A stretch of 64,000 nt of DNA. Source: Sinorhizobium shofinae. GTDB lineage: Bacteria; Pseudomonadota; Alphaproteobacteria; Rhizobiales; Rhizobiaceae. The DNA lies in assembly GCA_001704765.1 (NCBI GenBank), contig MBFK01000009.1, forward strand, positions 1 through 64,000, written 5' to 3'. A model generated the notes under the pieces. That model had not been told where the DNA came from and did no database searches. It saw nothing but the letters and a program-made list of their open reading frames with translations. A program made the position numbers and the translations under genes. Positions 46,701 through 56,519 of the stretch are shown here, in pieces (the stretch's first letter is position 1; the number at the start of each line of letters is the position of its first letter).

Positions 46701-47352
46701 TTTTACCCCCTTGCCGCCGCAGCGCCGGCTGCCGCGGCCGCTCGCCCCTTCGGGGACGAGCGTGGCAATTGACGATCCGGATGCAGATTCGATTGTCGGC
46801 TCGGCTCTCTTTGCAGCACAGGCGCCCAAGTTCTCGATGCTGCGCGGCGCGATCCTGCATCGGCTGCTGCAAGTGCTCCCCACGATCGACGGCGCCGAGC
46901 GCCGGGACGCGGCGGAACGCTATCTCGGCCGCGCCGTGCCGCGCTGGCCGGAGGCAGAGCGGCGGGCGCTCACCGGTGCCGTGATGGAGGTGCTCGATCA
47001 TCCGGAGCTGCAGTCTCTGTTTGGCGAACACAGCCGTGCGGAAGTGTCCGTCATGGGAACGCTCACGCTCGGCGGCCGCGCGTTCGCCGTATCTGGCAGG
47101 CTCGATCGCCTGGCGATTGCGGGCGACACGGTGACGATCGCCGACTACAAGACCAATCGCGAAGTGCCGGCGTCGGTCGACGAAGTTCCGTCGATTTACC
47201 GAAGGCAGCTCGCAATTTATCGCGAACTGCTGAGGCCGCTCTACCCCGGCAAGGAATTCCGCTGCGTGCTGATCTTCACGGAGGGTCCGGCTGTCCGGGT
47301 GCTTCCCGACAGGATGCTGGACGGGAGCCTTGAAGACCTCGCAACAAAGTGA
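43786..47352 (+). CDS. addA: Double-strand break repair helicase AddA
   Basis: The 1188-residue UvrD/RecB-type helicase has Walker A in [16 protein letters not shown] (about residues 38-53). Walker B reads [15 protein letters not shown], motif III is [15 protein letters not shown], and motif V is [17 protein letters not shown]. The C-terminal nuclease has [10 protein letters not shown], followed by the QLAIYRELL block. AddA provides the motor and one nuclease of AddAB. It starts 11 bp inside addB. trxA follows within 86 bp and may be co-transcribed. Confidence 0.96.
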   Translation: MRNDGFGPEERTPKAWLDWTTERQSLASDPARSAWVSANAGSGKTHVLTQRVIRLLLAGCRPSAILCLTYTKAAASEMSNRIFERLAEWATLDDAALEKRIEAIEGKRPPLAKIHEARRLFAKALETPGGLKIQTIHAFCEALLHQFPLEANVAGHFSVLDDRAAAVLLADARRALLTATAAEDEAELADAFATVLDLADDTGLEKLLEAIVANRAALQAFLDRAAEPGGRERQLRTALGLLPGETAQSVMATAWPLAGLNGPPLEQYIDLALSLGGVKPGEIAEGLKAVCRAGNAEERFAGLLSVFFNGGGKPRAESAFFNKAMLARAPHLAPLIDDARKHIVSCADRLSIVRMYEATRAALILAERLNRDYEDLKKRRSQLDFEDLINRTAALLARNDVGAWVHYKLDQGIDHILVDEAQDTSPTQWTIIQALATDFFAGETARADDRTIFAVGDEKQSIYSFQGARPERFSRESILTERRVRAGGKYFSPIRLQLSFRSTVDVLSAVDTVFANPGNAKGLSAQNEAIVHASNRIGHLGAVDIWDIIAPEPAASEEEWTAPFDATPERAPVNILARRIAAVLEAWIGRETVIEKGVRRPMRPGDVIVLVRKRDAFVNALTRALKRRGNIPVAGADRLVLTNHIAVQDLMALGRFVLLPEDDLSLAALLKSPIVNLGEDDVFELAARRAEGESLWQRLQQLGADETSRYHGVVRTLAGYGDLARDLLPHDFYARVLGAHGGRRAFLARLGSEVSDILDEFLTFALDHERSGPPGLQAFISTLEIEAPTIKREQDKERDEVRVMTVHAAKGLEAPVVFLVDGSGTAFVSQQVSDLRFLEEPQTDSSPVSVPVWRAPGSASNSLIAADNDRLKRLAEEEYRRLLYVGMTRAADRLIVCGYRGQRQNLDTWHAMVQGTLSHDPKGRATPMVFRAGGEEWTGHAWREAHVPVTIPASGDAGSEPEAMASGLPRALFTPLPPQRRLPRPLAPSGTSVAIDDPDADSIVGSALFAAQAPKFSMLRGAILHRLLQVLPTIDGAERRDAAERYLGRAVPRWPEAERRALTGAVMEVLDHPELQSLFGEHSRAEVSVMGTLTLGGRAFAVSGRLDRLAIAGDTVTIADYKTNREVPASVDEVPSIYRRQLAIYRELLRPLYPGKEFRCVLIFTEGPAVRVLPDRMLDGSLEDLATK

Positions 47353-47438
47353 GATACACGATATTGAAAATCCGGTGGCGAGGCCTCACATCAGGCACAA
47401 TATCTGGACAATGCCATTCCGAACGCAAGGAGCAGCCG

Positions 47439-47762
47439 ATGGCTACTGTAAAAGTCGATGCGTCCAATTTTCAAAAAGAAGTCCTGAATTCCGCCGAGCC
47501 GGTCGTCGTCGACTTCTGGGCCGAATGGTGCGGCCCGTGCAAAATGATCGCGCCAAGCCTCGAAGAAATCGCTACCGAGCTTGCCGGCAAGGTCAAGGTC
47601 GCCAAGCTTAACATCGACGAAAACCCTGAACTGGCCGCCCAGTACGGTGTCCGCTCGATCCCGACGCTCGCCGTGTTCAAAGCCGGCGAAGTTGCCGACA
47701 TCAAGGTTGGCGCCGCGCCGAAGACCGCGCTCAGCTCGTGGATCTCCAACGCCTCGGCTTGA
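47439..47762 (+). CDS. trxA: Thioredoxin
   Basis: The 107-residue thioredoxin carries the WCGPCK active site with Cys31 and Cys34, and the cis-proline in [13 protein letters not shown]. It is a cytoplasmic disulfide reductase. The ATG at 47439 follows AAGGAG at ideal spacing; an upstream in-frame extension is rejected because family members start here. A terminator follows about 54 bp after the stop. Confidence 0.97.
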   Translation: MATVKVDASNFQKEVLNSAEPVVVDFWAEWCGPCKMIAPSLEEIATELAGKVKVAKLNIDENPELAAQYGVRSIPTLAVFKAGEVADIKVGAAPKTALSSWISNASA

Positions 47763-47815
47763 AGCGCGGAGTCTTGGGCTTAGCGGAGTCTCGGGCTCAA
47801 GAGATCATGAACATG

Positions 47816-47843
47816 AAAAGCCCGGCCTTGCCCGGGCTTTTTT
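47816..47843 (+). terminator. Rho-independent terminator of trxA
   Basis: AAAAGCCCGG pairs with CCGGGCTTTT around a 6-nt loop and runs into TTTTTT. Confidence 0.92.
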
Positions 47844-47883
47844 CTTGCCGATGAAAGCAGCACGTCTGCATTCTTCTTGGACT

Positions 47884-47927
47884 GCCCTAACCCTAACCCT
47901 CTCCCCGCGCGGGAGAGCGGACTGAGA
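47884..47927. repeat. Rhizobial intergenic element, type C (short copy)
   Basis: CCCTAACCCTAACCCTCTCCCCGCGC is followed by GCGGGAGAGCGG, giving a CTCTCCCGCGCGGGAGAG-like hairpin. It is a reduced relative of the element at 11020-11134 and lies between the convergent trxA and folC. Confidence 0.65.
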
Positions 47928-47992
47928 CGTCGCCGCTAGGTGGCGGCAGCCGTATGACGGGCCGACGCCGGCAGAGAACCAGCCTTTCCGCC

Positions 47993-49336
47993 TCACCGCG
48001 GCGGCGTGCCGTTCTCGGCGAGCACATCGCCGACGAGATAAAGCGAACCGCCGATCAGGATGCGCGGCGGCACGGGGTCCTCTTCGGTAAGCTCGGCGAT
48101 GAGGCCGAGTGCTTCCGCGACCGAGGAGGTGGCATTCGCCTCGAGACCGGCAGAGGCGGCATCCGCGGCAAGCGCGACCGGATCAAGCCCCGCGTCCGAG
48201 CCGTGGATCGGCACGGTGAAGACCTGCTCGGCAAGATCGAGGAACGCCCTGAAGTAGCCGACCGGATCCTTGGTGTTGATCATGCCGATGATCAGGAAGA
48301 GCGGCCGCGGATCGCGCTCCTCGAAGGTGGCCATCGCTTCGGCTATGACCTGGCCGGCACCGGGATTGTGCCCGCCGTCGATCCAGATCTCGGCGGCCGG
48401 CGGTCCGTAATGCGAAAGCTTGCCGCCGGCAAGCCGCTGCAGCCGCCCCGGCCATTCGACGCCGGCCAAGCCCTTCTCGATTGCCGTCTCCGGAACGTCG
48501 AAACCAGCCGCCCTGATTGCGCGAATCGCCGCCGCCGCATTGGCATATTGATGCCGGCCCGGCAGGCGCGGCAGCGGCAGGTCGGCAAGCCCGTTCTCGT
48601 CCTGGAAGATCAGCCTGCCGAACTCCTCATGCGCCATGAAATCCTGGCCATAGACGGACATGGGGCAGCCGAGCCGCTCAGCCGTATCGACGAGCACGTC
48701 GCGCACACCGTCCTCCTCCTGATGGCCGATCACCACCGGGCAGCCGCGCTTCATGATTCCGGCCTTTTCGGCGGCGATCAGTTCCACACGATCGCCGAGA
48801 TAGGCCTGGTGATCGAGCGAGATCGGCATGATCACGGAAACCGCCGGCCGGGCGATGACGTTCGTCGCATCGAAGCGGCCGCCAAGACCGACTTCGATGA
48901 CCGCGACGTCGGCCGGATGCTCGGCGAAAAGCAAGAAGGTGACCGCCGTCAGGATTTCGAAGACAGTGATCTTCTGGCCGGCATTGGCTTCCGCCACGCG
49001 CCGAACCGCGTCGGCGAGAACAGGGTCGCTGACGAGCGCACCCCTGCCACCCTTGACGCCCAGCCGATAGCGCTCGTGCCAGTTCACCAGATGCGGCGAT
49101 GTGTGGACGTGGACGCTCAAGCCGGCCGCCTCGAGGATCGCCCGCGAAAATGCAGTGACGGAGCCTTTCCCGTTGGTCCCGGCGACGTGAATGGTTGGCG
49201 GCAGGCGGTCCTGCGGGTTTCCAAGCGCGGCAAGCAGCCGCGTGATCCTGTCGAGCGAAAGGTCGAACCCCTTCGGATGCAGGGCAAGAAGCTTGTCGAT
49301 CTCCTGTGCCGCCTCGCTGACCTGTGCCGCCGTCAT
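47993..49336 (-). CDS. folC: Dihydrofolate synthase / folylpolyglutamate synthase
   Basis: The 447-residue Mur-ligase-family enzyme adds glutamate to dihydropteroate and folates. The ATP-binding motif is HVAGTNGKGSVTAF, followed by HTSPHLVNWHERY and EVGLGGRFDATNV. The nucleotide-binding C-terminal domain has IDGGHNPGAG. I choose the ATG at 49336 (MTAAQVSEA), with AGGA upstream. It is the last gene of the trpF-trpB-trpA-accD-folC run; accD and folC are also neighbours in many other bacteria. Confidence 0.96.
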   Translation of the reverse strand: MTAAQVSEAAQEIDKLLALHPKGFDLSLDRITRLLAALGNPQDRLPPTIHVAGTNGKGSVTAFSRAILEAAGLSVHVHTSPHLVNWHERYRLGVKGGRGALVSDPVLADAVRRVAEANAGQKITVFEILTAVTFLLFAEHPADVAVIEVGLGGRFDATNVIARPAVSVIMPISLDHQAYLGDRVELIAAEKAGIMKRGCPVVIGHQEEDGVRDVLVDTAERLGCPMSVYGQDFMAHEEFGRLIFQDENGLADLPLPRLPGRHQYANAAAAIRAIRAAGFDVPETAIEKGLAGVEWPGRLQRLAGGKLSHYGPPAAEIWIDGGHNPGAGQVIAEAMATFEERDPRPLFLIIGMINTKDPVGYFRAFLDLAEQVFTVPIHGSDAGLDPVALAADAASAGLEANATSSVAEALGLIAELTEEDPVPPRILIGGSLYLVGDVLAENGTPPR

Positions 49337-49480
49337 GTTCCTGCCTCGAATAAGATGATCCGCTGCTATATGATTCCTTAAAACGGAATTGCAGCAAATC
49401 AAAACACTTACATCGACGTTGCGCGTCCGGATGGACGCGCAACGCTCAATACAGGGTTGGATTGGGTCGGACGCGGCGGC

Positions 49481-50395
49481 CTATGCCCGGGCTGCGAGCG
49501 GCAAGGCCGAAACCTGGGAACCGCTCTCGCGCCTTGCGGCCTCCGCAGGCTTCTTCATCAGGATCTTCAGAACGCGCGCAAGCGTCGCCGGGAGGTCGTG
49601 ACGCTTGACGACCATGTCGACCATGCCGTGCTCCAGGAGATATTCGGAGGTCTGGAAGCCGTCGGGGAGCTTTTCGCGCAGGGTCTGCTCGATCACTCGC
49701 TTGCCGGCAAAGCCGATCTCCGCACCGGGCTCGGCCAGGTGGATGTCGCCCAGCATCGCATAGGATGCGGTCACGCCGCCGGTGGTGGGGTTGGTCAGGA
49801 CGACGATATAGGGGAGCCCCGCTTCCTTCAGCAGATTCACCGCAACGGTGGTGCGCGGAAGCTGCATCAGCGAGAGGATGCCTTCCTGCATGCGGGCGCC
49901 ACCGGAGGCCGGGAACATCACCAGCGGGCACTTCTCGGCAATCGCCTTCTCGAAGGCTCTGATGATCGCTTCGCCGGCCGCCATGCCGAGCGAGCCGCCG
50001 ATGAAGTTGAACTCATGCACGACCGCGACCAGCTTGACGCCTTGGACGAGGCCAAGGCCCGCGACGATCGTATCCTCGAGCTCGGTCTTGGCGCGGCTGT
50101 CGCGCAGGCGGTCGAGATATTTCTTCGAATCGCGGAACTTCAGCGGATCCTGCGCCACCTTCGGCTGCGGCAGCGTTTCGTAGATTCCGCCGTCGAAGAG
50201 ATCCTTCAGACGGGCCTTCGCCGGCATCTTCATGTGATAGCCGGACTGCGGGATGACCCACTTGTTCTCTTCGAGATCGCGATGGAACACCATCTCGCCG
50301 GTTTCAGGGCACTTGATCCAGAGGTTCTCCGGAACTTCCCTGCGGCCGAGCATCGAATTGATCTTCGGCCGAACGTAGTTTGTGATCCAGTTCAC
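49481..50395 (-). CDS. accD: Acetyl-CoA carboxylase carboxyltransferase subunit beta
   Basis: The 304-residue beta subunit transfers the carboxyl group from biotin to acetyl-CoA with AccA. The crotonase-like core shows [20 protein letters not shown] and [16 protein letters not shown]. The N-terminal region that forms a four-cysteine zinc ribbon in E. coli keeps only Cys29 ([14 protein letters not shown] ... VIPQSGYHM), so it cannot bind zinc in the usual way. The gene lies 50 bp after trpA. Confidence 0.96.
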   Translation of the reverse strand: MNWITNYVRPKINSMLGRREVPENLWIKCPETGEMVFHRDLEENKWVIPQSGYHMKMPAKARLKDLFDGGIYETLPQPKVAQDPLKFRDSKKYLDRLRDSRAKTELEDTIVAGLGLVQGVKLVAVVHEFNFIGGSLGMAAGEAIIRAFEKAIAEKCPLVMFPASGGARMQEGILSLMQLPRTTVAVNLLKEAGLPYIVVLTNPTTGGVTASYAMLGDIHLAEPGAEIGFAGKRVIEQTLREKLPDGFQTSEYLLEHGMVDMVVKRHDLPATLARVLKILMKKPAEAARRESGSQVSALPLAARA

Positions 50396-50445
50396 TTATA
50401 GACTCCTGAAGATGTCCTTCGGCTTCTGCGCGCCAATATGGGCGA

Positions 50446-51285
50446 TTATTCGGCTGCCGCAAGGCGTGCCGCCCGCACCCCGGCCGAAAGCCCCCGAACC
50501 AGCGCCTCGACGCCGGGCACCGTCGCCTCGGTGGTTCGGCCTTCTTCCGTCAGGCTCGAGGCGATCTGGTTGACGATCGCCGTCCCCACCACGACACCAT
50601 CGGCCGAGGCGCCGATCACCCGCGCATGTTCGGCGGTCTTGACACCAAAGCCGACACAGACGGGCAGCTTCGTATGCGACTTGATCCGCGCCACCGCACC
50701 GGCAATCAGCGACGGATCGGGCAGAGCGGAACCCGTGATGCCGGTCATCGAGACGTAATAGACAAAACCGGAGGTGTTTTCGAGAACCTTGGGCAGACGG
50801 CGGTCGTCCGTCGTCGGTGTCGCCAGACGGATGAAGCTGATGCCCTTCTTGAGGGCTGGAATGCACAGCTCGTCGTCCATTTCCGGAGGGAGATCGACGA
50901 CGATCAGCCCATCGATACCCGCCTCGACCGCGTCGTTTAAGAACCGCTCGACCCCATAGATATAAATTGGGTTGTAATAGCCCATCAACACGATCGGCGT
51001 TCGCTGGTCCTCGGCCCGGAAACGGCGGGCGAGCTCGAGCGTCTTGGCAAGCGTCTGCCCGGCTTTCAGAGCGCGCTGGCCAGCGAGCTGAATCGCCGGA
51101 CCGTCGGCCATCGGATCGGAAAAGGGCACGCCGAGTTCGATCACGTCGGCGCCCGCCTTCGGCAGCGCCTGCATGATCGCCAGCGACGTTTCAAAATCGG
51201 GATCGCCGCCCATGAAATAGGTGACAAGGACCGGGCGACCTTCCGCCGCGACGTCGGCGAACCTCTTCTCCATGCGTGCGGTCAT
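50446..51285 (-). CDS. trpA: Tryptophan synthase alpha chain
   Basis: The 279-residue TIM-barrel releases indole from indole-3-glycerol phosphate. The first catalytic residue is Glu in [18 protein letters not shown], and the second is Asp in [11 protein letters not shown]. The phosphate loop is [12 protein letters not shown]. It lies 5 bp after trpB in the same operon, whose products form the alpha-2-beta-2 complex with an indole tunnel. Confidence 0.98.
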   Translation of the reverse strand: MTARMEKRFADVAAEGRPVLVTYFMGGDPDFETSLAIMQALPKAGADVIELGVPFSDPMADGPAIQLAGQRALKAGQTLAKTLELARRFRAEDQRTPIVLMGYYNPIYIYGVERFLNDAVEAGIDGLIVVDLPPEMDDELCIPALKKGISFIRLATPTTDDRRLPKVLENTSGFVYYVSMTGITGSALPDPSLIAGAVARIKSHTKLPVCVGFGVKTAEHARVIGASADGVVVGTAIVNQIASSLTEEGRTTEATVPGVEALVRGLSAGVRAARLAAAE

Positions 51286-51290
51286 ACTCG

Positions 51291-52511
51291 TTACTGCCCC
51301 ATTCCCAGAATTTTGCCGACGGTGAAGATGTCCTTGTCGCCGCGACCGGAGAGATTCATCAGGATGATCTCGTCCTTGCCCATCGTCGGCGCCCGCTTGA
51401 TGACCTCCGCCAGCGCATGCGACGGCTCGAGCGCCGGGATGATGCCTTCGAGCCGCGTCAGCGTCTGGAACGCTTCGAGCGCCTCATGGTCCATGATCGG
51501 CACATATTCGACCCGGCCGATATCGTTGAGCCACGCATGCTCCGGACCGATACCCGGATAATCGAGACCCGCCGAGATGGAGTGACCTTCCTTGATCTGG
51601 CCGTCGCCGTCCTGAAGCAGGTAGGTGCGGTTGCCATGCAGGACGCCCGGCGAGCCGGCGGTGATCGAGGCACAGTGCTCGTCGCCGTCAAGGCCCTTTC
51701 CGCCCGCTTCGACGCCAACGATCCTGACGTCCTCGTCATCGAGGAACGGGTGGAAGATGCCGATCGCGTTCGAACCGCCGCCGACCGCCGCGACGACGAG
51801 GTCGGGCAAGCGGCCTTCGGCAGCGAGAATCTGTTCCTTGGCCTCCTGGCCGATGACCGACTGGAAGTCCCGAACCATCTCCGGATAGGGATGCGGGCCG
51901 GCCGCCGTGCCGATCAGGTAATAGGTGCTGTCGACGTTCGTCACCCAGTCGCGCAGCGCCTCGTTCATGGCGTCCTTGAGCGTACCATGACCGGCGGTCA
52001 CCGGCTTCACCTCGGCGCCGAGAAGCTTCATGCGGAAGACGTTCGGCGCCTGGCGCTCGACGTCGGTGGCGCCCATGTAGACCACGCAGGGAAGCCCGAA
52101 GCGGGCGGCGACGGTTGCCGAAGCAACGCCGTGCTGACCGGCACCGGTCTCGGCGATGATACGGGTCTTGCCCATGCGCTTGGCCAGCAGGATCTGGCCG
52201 ATGCAATTGTTGATCTTGTGCGAGCCGGTGTGGTTCAGCTCCTCACGCTTGAAATAGATCTTCGCGCCGCCGAGCTCGGCCGTCAGGCGCTCGGCGAAAT
52301 AGAGCGGGCTGGGACGGCCGATATAGTGAGCGCCGAGCTTTTCGAGCTCCGCCTTGAAGACCGGGTCGTTCTTGGCCTTGTTCCATTCGTCCTGGAGATC
52401 GAGAATCAGCGGCATCAGAGTCTCGGCGACGAAACGGCCGCCGAAAATACCGAAACGGCCATCCTCGTCCGGTCCGGCCCTGAAGGAGTTCGGTTTTAGC
52501 GGCTGATTCAC
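51291..52511 (-). CDS. trpB: Tryptophan synthase beta chain
   Basis: The 406-residue PLP enzyme joins indole and serine. The cofactor lysine is Lys99 in [12 protein letters not shown], and the phosphate-binding GGGSN is in [13 protein letters not shown]. The start is a GTG at 52511, with AGGGAG upstream, and it overlaps the trpF stop (GTGA). The gene is the type 1 trpB and is paired with trpA. Confidence 0.97.
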   Translation of the reverse strand: MNQPLKPNSFRAGPDEDGRFGIFGGRFVAETLMPLILDLQDEWNKAKNDPVFKAELEKLGAHYIGRPSPLYFAERLTAELGGAKIYFKREELNHTGSHKINNCIGQILLAKRMGKTRIIAETGAGQHGVASATVAARFGLPCVVYMGATDVERQAPNVFRMKLLGAEVKPVTAGHGTLKDAMNEALRDWVTNVDSTYYLIGTAAGPHPYPEMVRDFQSVIGQEAKEQILAAEGRLPDLVVAAVGGGSNAIGIFHPFLDDEDVRIVGVEAGGKGLDGDEHCASITAGSPGVLHGNRTYLLQDGDGQIKEGHSISAGLDYPGIGPEHAWLNDIGRVEYVPIMDHEALEAFQTLTRLEGIIPALEPSHALAEVIKRAPTMGKDEIILMNLSGRGDKDIFTVGKILGMGQ

Positions 52512-53182
52512 GTCTTGCTCCCTGATCGTGGCCGTACGGCTTCGGCGCGGCGGACCGCATCGAAAAACGCATCCATGAGCTTCAAATCCTTGACACCCGG
52601 CGCGCTCTCGACCCCGGAGGATGTATCGACGGCGCGCGCGCCGGTCAGCGCAAGAGCCTCGCCGATATTTTCTGCATTCAGTCCACCGGAAAGCATGTAA
52701 TCGACGCTTCCGTCAAGCGCGTCGAGCAGTCTCCAGTCGAAAGAGACGCCGTTGCCGCCCGGCAATTCGGACCCGGCGGGCGGTTTGGCATCGAAAAGAA
52801 AACGATCCACGATGCCGAGATAGGGATCGATCCTGTCGAGATCGGAAGCCTCGCGGATCGACAGCGCCTTCATGACCGGAAGACCGTAGATCGCCTTGAC
52901 GGTCAGAACCCTCTCCGGGACCTCGGCGCCATGAAGCTGCAGGATGTCCGGCCTGAGGACGGAAACGATCTCATCGAGATCGTCATTGTCCGCGTCGACC
53001 GTGACGGCCACGATCTTCGCCCGGCCGCGAATGCGCTCGGCAAGACGACCGGCGTCGTCGGGCTCGATATTGCGCGGACTCTTGGGGAAGAAAATGAAGC
53101 CCGTGTGCGAAGCGCCGAGTGCCACGGCGTGCTCCACGGCCTCCGTGGTCTTCAGTCCACATATCTTCACTTCCGTTTTCAT
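52508..53182 (-). CDS. trpF: Phosphoribosylanthranilate isomerase
   Basis: The 224-residue barrel carries the catalytic Cys in [11 protein letters not shown], the catalytic Asp in [12 protein letters not shown], and the phosphate loop [15 protein letters not shown]. It acts before indole-3-glycerol phosphate synthase in tryptophan synthesis. I use the ATG at 53182 because family members begin with a short Met-x-x-x-VKICG start. It is the first gene of the trpFBA-accD-folC operon, whose promoter should lie in the 99 bp upstream. Confidence 0.96.
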   Translation of the reverse strand: MKTEVKICGLKTTEAVEHAVALGASHTGFIFFPKSPRNIEPDDAGRLAERIRGRAKIVAVTVDADNDDLDEIVSVLRPDILQLHGAEVPERVLTVKAIYGLPVMKALSIREASDLDRIDPYLGIVDRFLFDAKPPAGSELPGGNGVSFDWRLLDALDGSVDYMLSGGLNAENIGEALALTGARAVDTSSGVESAPGVKDLKLMDAFFDAVRRAEAVRPRSGSKT

Positions 53183-53281
53183 GGGAAGCGACCTTGCACG
53201 AAATGTCGCCCGAGTCGAGCAAAACCGTGGCCTTCCCTCGGCAATCAAGAGGAAGGGATTGCTACCTGGTGTTTGCTCAGT

Positions 53282-54694
53282 TCACGAGCTTACCACATTC
53301 GGCAAAGCCATGCTGTGCGCCGTCCTTACCTCGCGCTCAAGCGGCCGGGGGAGCCGGGGCGGCAGGCCGAACGCCCACGCCTTCAACGCTGACCAGAACA
53401 GAAGGGGATGAAGCAACCCCATCGGCGAGCCGACGAGGTGATAGACCCGGTCCAACGCGCGCTGGGCCTGCAAGTCTCCGTGGGCGGCGAGCCGGTCGAG
53501 CTGCCGGGACCATTTGCCAAACAGCGCCTGGACAGGGCTCAATTCTCCCTGGCTGGTCGCGTAGCGCAGATCCTCGCCCGTCGCGATCTCCCAAGGCAGT
53601 TCCGCGACCTGGCCGAGCCTCTGCATCAAGCGGCGTTCTGCGCCCAGCACCCGCCCGGCATTGAAACTGTCCCGCAACAGCAATGCCTGGCAGGCGGACA
53701 CGGTAATGCCCTGGCCGTAGACCGGGTTGAAGGCGCAGAAACTGTCTCCGACCGCCAGCAAGCCGGTCGGCCAGGCAGGCATGCGATCATAGTGGCGGCG
53801 CACATTGTCGGTTCGGCGATGGATGACGACGTCGCTCAGGGAAGTCGCCGAGCGGGCGAAATCGGCGAGCGCCGGGTCGCGCAACCGTTCGAGGAACGGC
53901 AGGAAACTCTCGTTCTCGCGCGGCGGGCAATGGTCTCCCGCGCCAACGGCGCCGACCATCCATCGTCCGCCTTCGACGGGAAGCGCAACCCCGCCCATCG
54001 GGCTCGACGGTGTCGGAAGAAGCAAGATGCCTGCGGCCGGCGCCAGATGATCGACCGGGGCCGCATAGATACGGCTCGCATAGCCGAAGCCGGCATCGAC
54101 GGTCGTTGTCCTGACCTCGCCAAAACCTGCTTCGGCAAGCCAGACGGAGAGCCGTGACGCACGTCCGGACGCGTCGATAACGAGGGGCGCGGACAGCGTC
54201 CTTCCGTCCGTTTGCCGGGCAATCCAGGCCGATCCTCCGGCGTCGCGTTCAAGAGCGGCAACCCGCACGCCGTCGCGTAGGACAACGCCGGGCAAGGCGG
54301 TCACTCTTCGGCGGGCGAGTTGTTCCACCAGGGGGCGCGTCGCCGACACCAGTTCGAAGGCGGCATTGCCGATCGGCGCCCAACCTTGTTCGCCGAGCCA
54401 GGCGAGATAGCCCGTGTCGAGCGCCACGCCGCCGGCCTGCACGAGCTCGGTCCGGAAGCCCGGCAGAAGTTCCTCGATGGCGCACAGGCCGCGATAGAGA
54501 AGAACATGCGGCTGATGGCCCTGCGGCACGCCCTTGCGCGGCCCGAGCGAGCCATCAAGCGAGTCGCGCTCGACAACGAGCACGGTCCTGCCGGCCTGGC
54601 TTGCCGCCGCCGCAGCCAGCAAGCCCGCCATGCTTGCCCCGATGACAAGGACGTCGGCATCGTAGCGACCGGCAAGCGGGATATTGGGGCTCAT
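53282..54694 (-). CDS. FAD-dependent monooxygenase / epoxidase-like oxidoreductase
   Basis: The 470-residue flavoprotein has a Rossmann dinucleotide-binding start (VLVIGASMAGLLAAAAASQ with VVERD). A substrate-facing GVPQGHQPHVLLYRGL segment follows, and the second FAD motif is GDSFCAFNPVYGQGITVSA. These features recall the flavin epoxidases LasC/MonCI and mycobacterial Rv0575c-like oxidoreductases, so an epoxidase or hydroxylase acting on a lipid or polyene is possible (inference). There is no secretion signal. It lies next to a broken GNAT gene on the same strand and between two conserved blocks, and looks accessory. Its product and substrate are unknown. Confidence 0.85.
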   Translation of the reverse strand: MSPNIPLAGRYDADVLVIGASMAGLLAAAAASQAGRTVLVVERDSLDGSLGPRKGVPQGHQPHVLLYRGLCAIEELLPGFRTELVQAGGVALDTGYLAWLGEQGWAPIGNAAFELVSATRPLVEQLARRRVTALPGVVLRDGVRVAALERDAGGSAWIARQTDGRTLSAPLVIDASGRASRLSVWLAEAGFGEVRTTTVDAGFGYASRIYAAPVDHLAPAAGILLLPTPSSPMGGVALPVEGGRWMVGAVGAGDHCPPRENESFLPFLERLRDPALADFARSATSLSDVVIHRRTDNVRRHYDRMPAWPTGLLAVGDSFCAFNPVYGQGITVSACQALLLRDSFNAGRVLGAERRLMQRLGQVAELPWEIATGEDLRYATSQGELSPVQALFGKWSRQLDRLAAHGDLQAQRALDRVYHLVGSPMGLLHPLLFWSALKAWAFGLPPRLPRPLEREVRTAHSMALPNVVSS

Positions 54695-54728
54695 TGGCAG
54701 TATCTCAATTTCATGCTGGACGACGGTC

Positions 54729-55480
54729 TCAGGCGACCAGGAACAAAAGACCGCGCATGCGCTTGAGCCACGACAGGGGCATCAGCGTCCACAAAGGCGA
54801 GACGGACGATAGCGGGATATCGGCGCGCAGAAGGGCGGCGTGATCGAGGGAGGATTCGTGCGGGAAGTAATCGGCCTTCCAGCCTTCAATCCTGCGAAAA
54901 CCCTTCCTGTAATAGTATCGCAACTGTGGATCGCGCGGCAGCCTGTTGCGTGTTTCCCAGACATATTCGTCGATCGGCGCCTCGGGATTGGCGCGCCTCC
55001 AGGCGGCCAGGCCCGGCATGGGCGAGCCAAGATAGATACGCCGCCAGCCTTGCTTCAGCGCGTGCGGCCAGAAGAATTCGAAGATCAGGCGCACGGCGAC
55101 GGGATCAGTGCTACTCAGGCTGATCCCGAAGAGGGAGCGCGTATTTGCCGGAAGGGGACCCGAGATTGCCGCACATTCGGACCAGGTCCGGGCGGTGCCG
55201 ATCTGCTCCGGCGTGACAGGTTTCAGCAAGAGGGATGCAAGCGCCTCGCCGGTCTCCGTCGAGAATGCCCCGATGCACAGATCTGGACAGGCTTCTATGC
55301 GGCGCTCGAGATCGGCCCCGTGGCCGCCTGCGCGTCTGTCCATTTTGCCTCTTCGAGAGGAAGGAGCGCATCAACGTCGGCTCGGCGAAGGAAGCGCGTT
55401 GCAATCAGCGGTGCCGGAGCGGGAGGGGAGCTTCTTGGAGCGCGTTTCCGGAAGGCTTTGGAACGAAGCTTGGCTGGCAT
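54729..55480 (-). pseudogene. GNAT-family acetyltransferase, frameshifted
   Basis: Two adjacent frames form one protein. The first (55480 down to about 55320) gives an N-terminal GNAT-like start ending RFLRRADVDALLPLEEAKW and then TDAQAAT. The second (about 55317 down to 54729) continues ADLERRIEACPDLCIGAFSTETG and on to the C-terminus (LKRMRGLLFLVA). The switch falls at the C4 run at 55316-55319 (G4 on the coding strand), where one additional base would restore a continuous frame of about 250 residues. The C-terminal part has GWRRIYLGSPMPGLAAW, an unusual GNAT variant. Either the gene is truly inactivated or the base count in the homopolymer is wrong. The start codon (ATG 55480) is tentative. 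Confidence 0.75.
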
Positions 55481-55676
55481 GCATGTCTCATCATCATCGT
55501 TCTGCGCGGCACGGCCCTTTCCATGAACGGCCGTTGCGGCCGTCGCATTAACAACATCGGATGACGCTCATGTGACATTCTTCGCCGGCAACGGAATTCG
55601 CCGTCAGCTTCATTCCCTTGATGGAGGATCGCACGCGGACCAAGGTCTCTGGAGCGCCGGCTTTCCCAGCGGGGAA

Positions 55677-56432
55677 TCAGCTAAAGTCGATGGCGTGCAG
55701 CATTGTGCCGTTGCGCTTCAGCCAGCGCCTGGCCTCATTGGTATCCGGGCAGAGCCTTTCACACAGCGCCCAGAAATCGGGGCCGTGGTTCATCTCCTGG
55801 AGATGGGCAACCTCATGCGCGGCGAGATAGGTAATCACCTTCGGGGGCGCCATCGCAATCCGCCAGGAAAAACTCAAATCGCCCTCGGCGGAGCAGGAGC
55901 CCCAGCGGCTGCGCGTATCCTTCAGGCTGAGCGAGCGAACCCGGCGGCCGATCCTGCCGGCATAGACGGCGACGAGACGCTCCAGTTCGAAGCGCGCCTC
56001 CTTCTTCAGGAAATCGGCAATCCGCCGCCGCAGATGCTCCTCCGCGCCGCCGACCCGCAACACCGCCTCGTCATCAACGACCACGGTCTCGGTGAGGCCG
56101 CGGATCCGGCCGGTTCTCTCGATGCGATGGGCGATGCCGCGGATGAAGATCGTTCCGCCATGCTCGAGCTCGCTCTCGCCGGAGAAGCGCGCGAGCCTGG
56201 TCATCAGCCAGCCCTGATGACGGGTGAGGAATGCGCTAACCTCGCGCTCCGGCAGGCCCTCGGGAACGGTGAGTTTCAAGGCCCGCCCGCCGGGCTCGAT
56301 GCGCAACGTCATCCGCGTCGCACGTGCGTTCTGCCGGATGGTCAAGGGAAGAAGCTTGCCGGCCACCTCGATGTCGCGCCTGACATCGAGGAGCGTTTCA
56401 CTGCCGCGGCGCCGCTTGAAAGAAGGAAACAT
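55677..56432 (-). CDS. YgjP-like metal-dependent hydrolase (SprT/M48-type zincin)
   Basis: The 251-residue protein matches the YgjP family (formerly DUF45). The zinc site is HEVAH (residues 206-210) in AAHEVAHLQEMNHGPDFW, with a third ligand His216. The block SLKDTRSRWGSCSAEGDLSFSWRI is diagnostic. These are predicted cytoplasmic metallopeptidases of unknown substrate. It is followed, upstream on the same strand, by a DUF2852 gene and phaZ. Confidence 0.92.
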   Translation of the reverse strand: MFPSFKRRRGSETLLDVRRDIEVAGKLLPLTIRQNARATRMTLRIEPGGRALKLTVPEGLPEREVSAFLTRHQGWLMTRLARFSGESELEHGGTIFIRGIAHRIERTGRIRGLTETVVVDDEAVLRVGGAEEHLRRRIADFLKKEARFELERLVAVYAGRIGRRVRSLSLKDTRSRWGSCSAEGDLSFSWRIAMAPPKVITYLAAHEVAHLQEMNHGPDFWALCERLCPDTNEARRWLKRNGTMLHAIDFS

Positions 56433-56488
56433 GTGGCCTTTCTAGCCGATTCGCGGACCGCTGGCAGCTGCCTATACGACGTGTCCGG

Positions 56489-56504
56489 CGTTTCATGTGA
56501 AACG
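56489..56504. other. parS-like centromere site 3 within a perfect inverted repeat
   Basis: CGTTTCATGTGAAACG matches TGTTTCACGTGAAACA at 13 of 16 positions; one difference is in the core (CATGTG). It is embedded in a longer hairpin (56485-56508, arms CCGGCGTTTCA and TGAAACGCCGG). The hairpin could alternatively be a terminator of the DUF2852 gene, but no T-run follows. Confidence 0.45.
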
Positions 56505-56519
56505 CCGGATTCCGTCAGA

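Noticed and set aside
47765-47802. Imperfect direct repeat after trxA (GCGGAGTCTTGGGCT / GCGGAGTCTCGGGCT)
   Set aside because: Two short copies next to a terminator, with no sign of further function; likely a local duplication.
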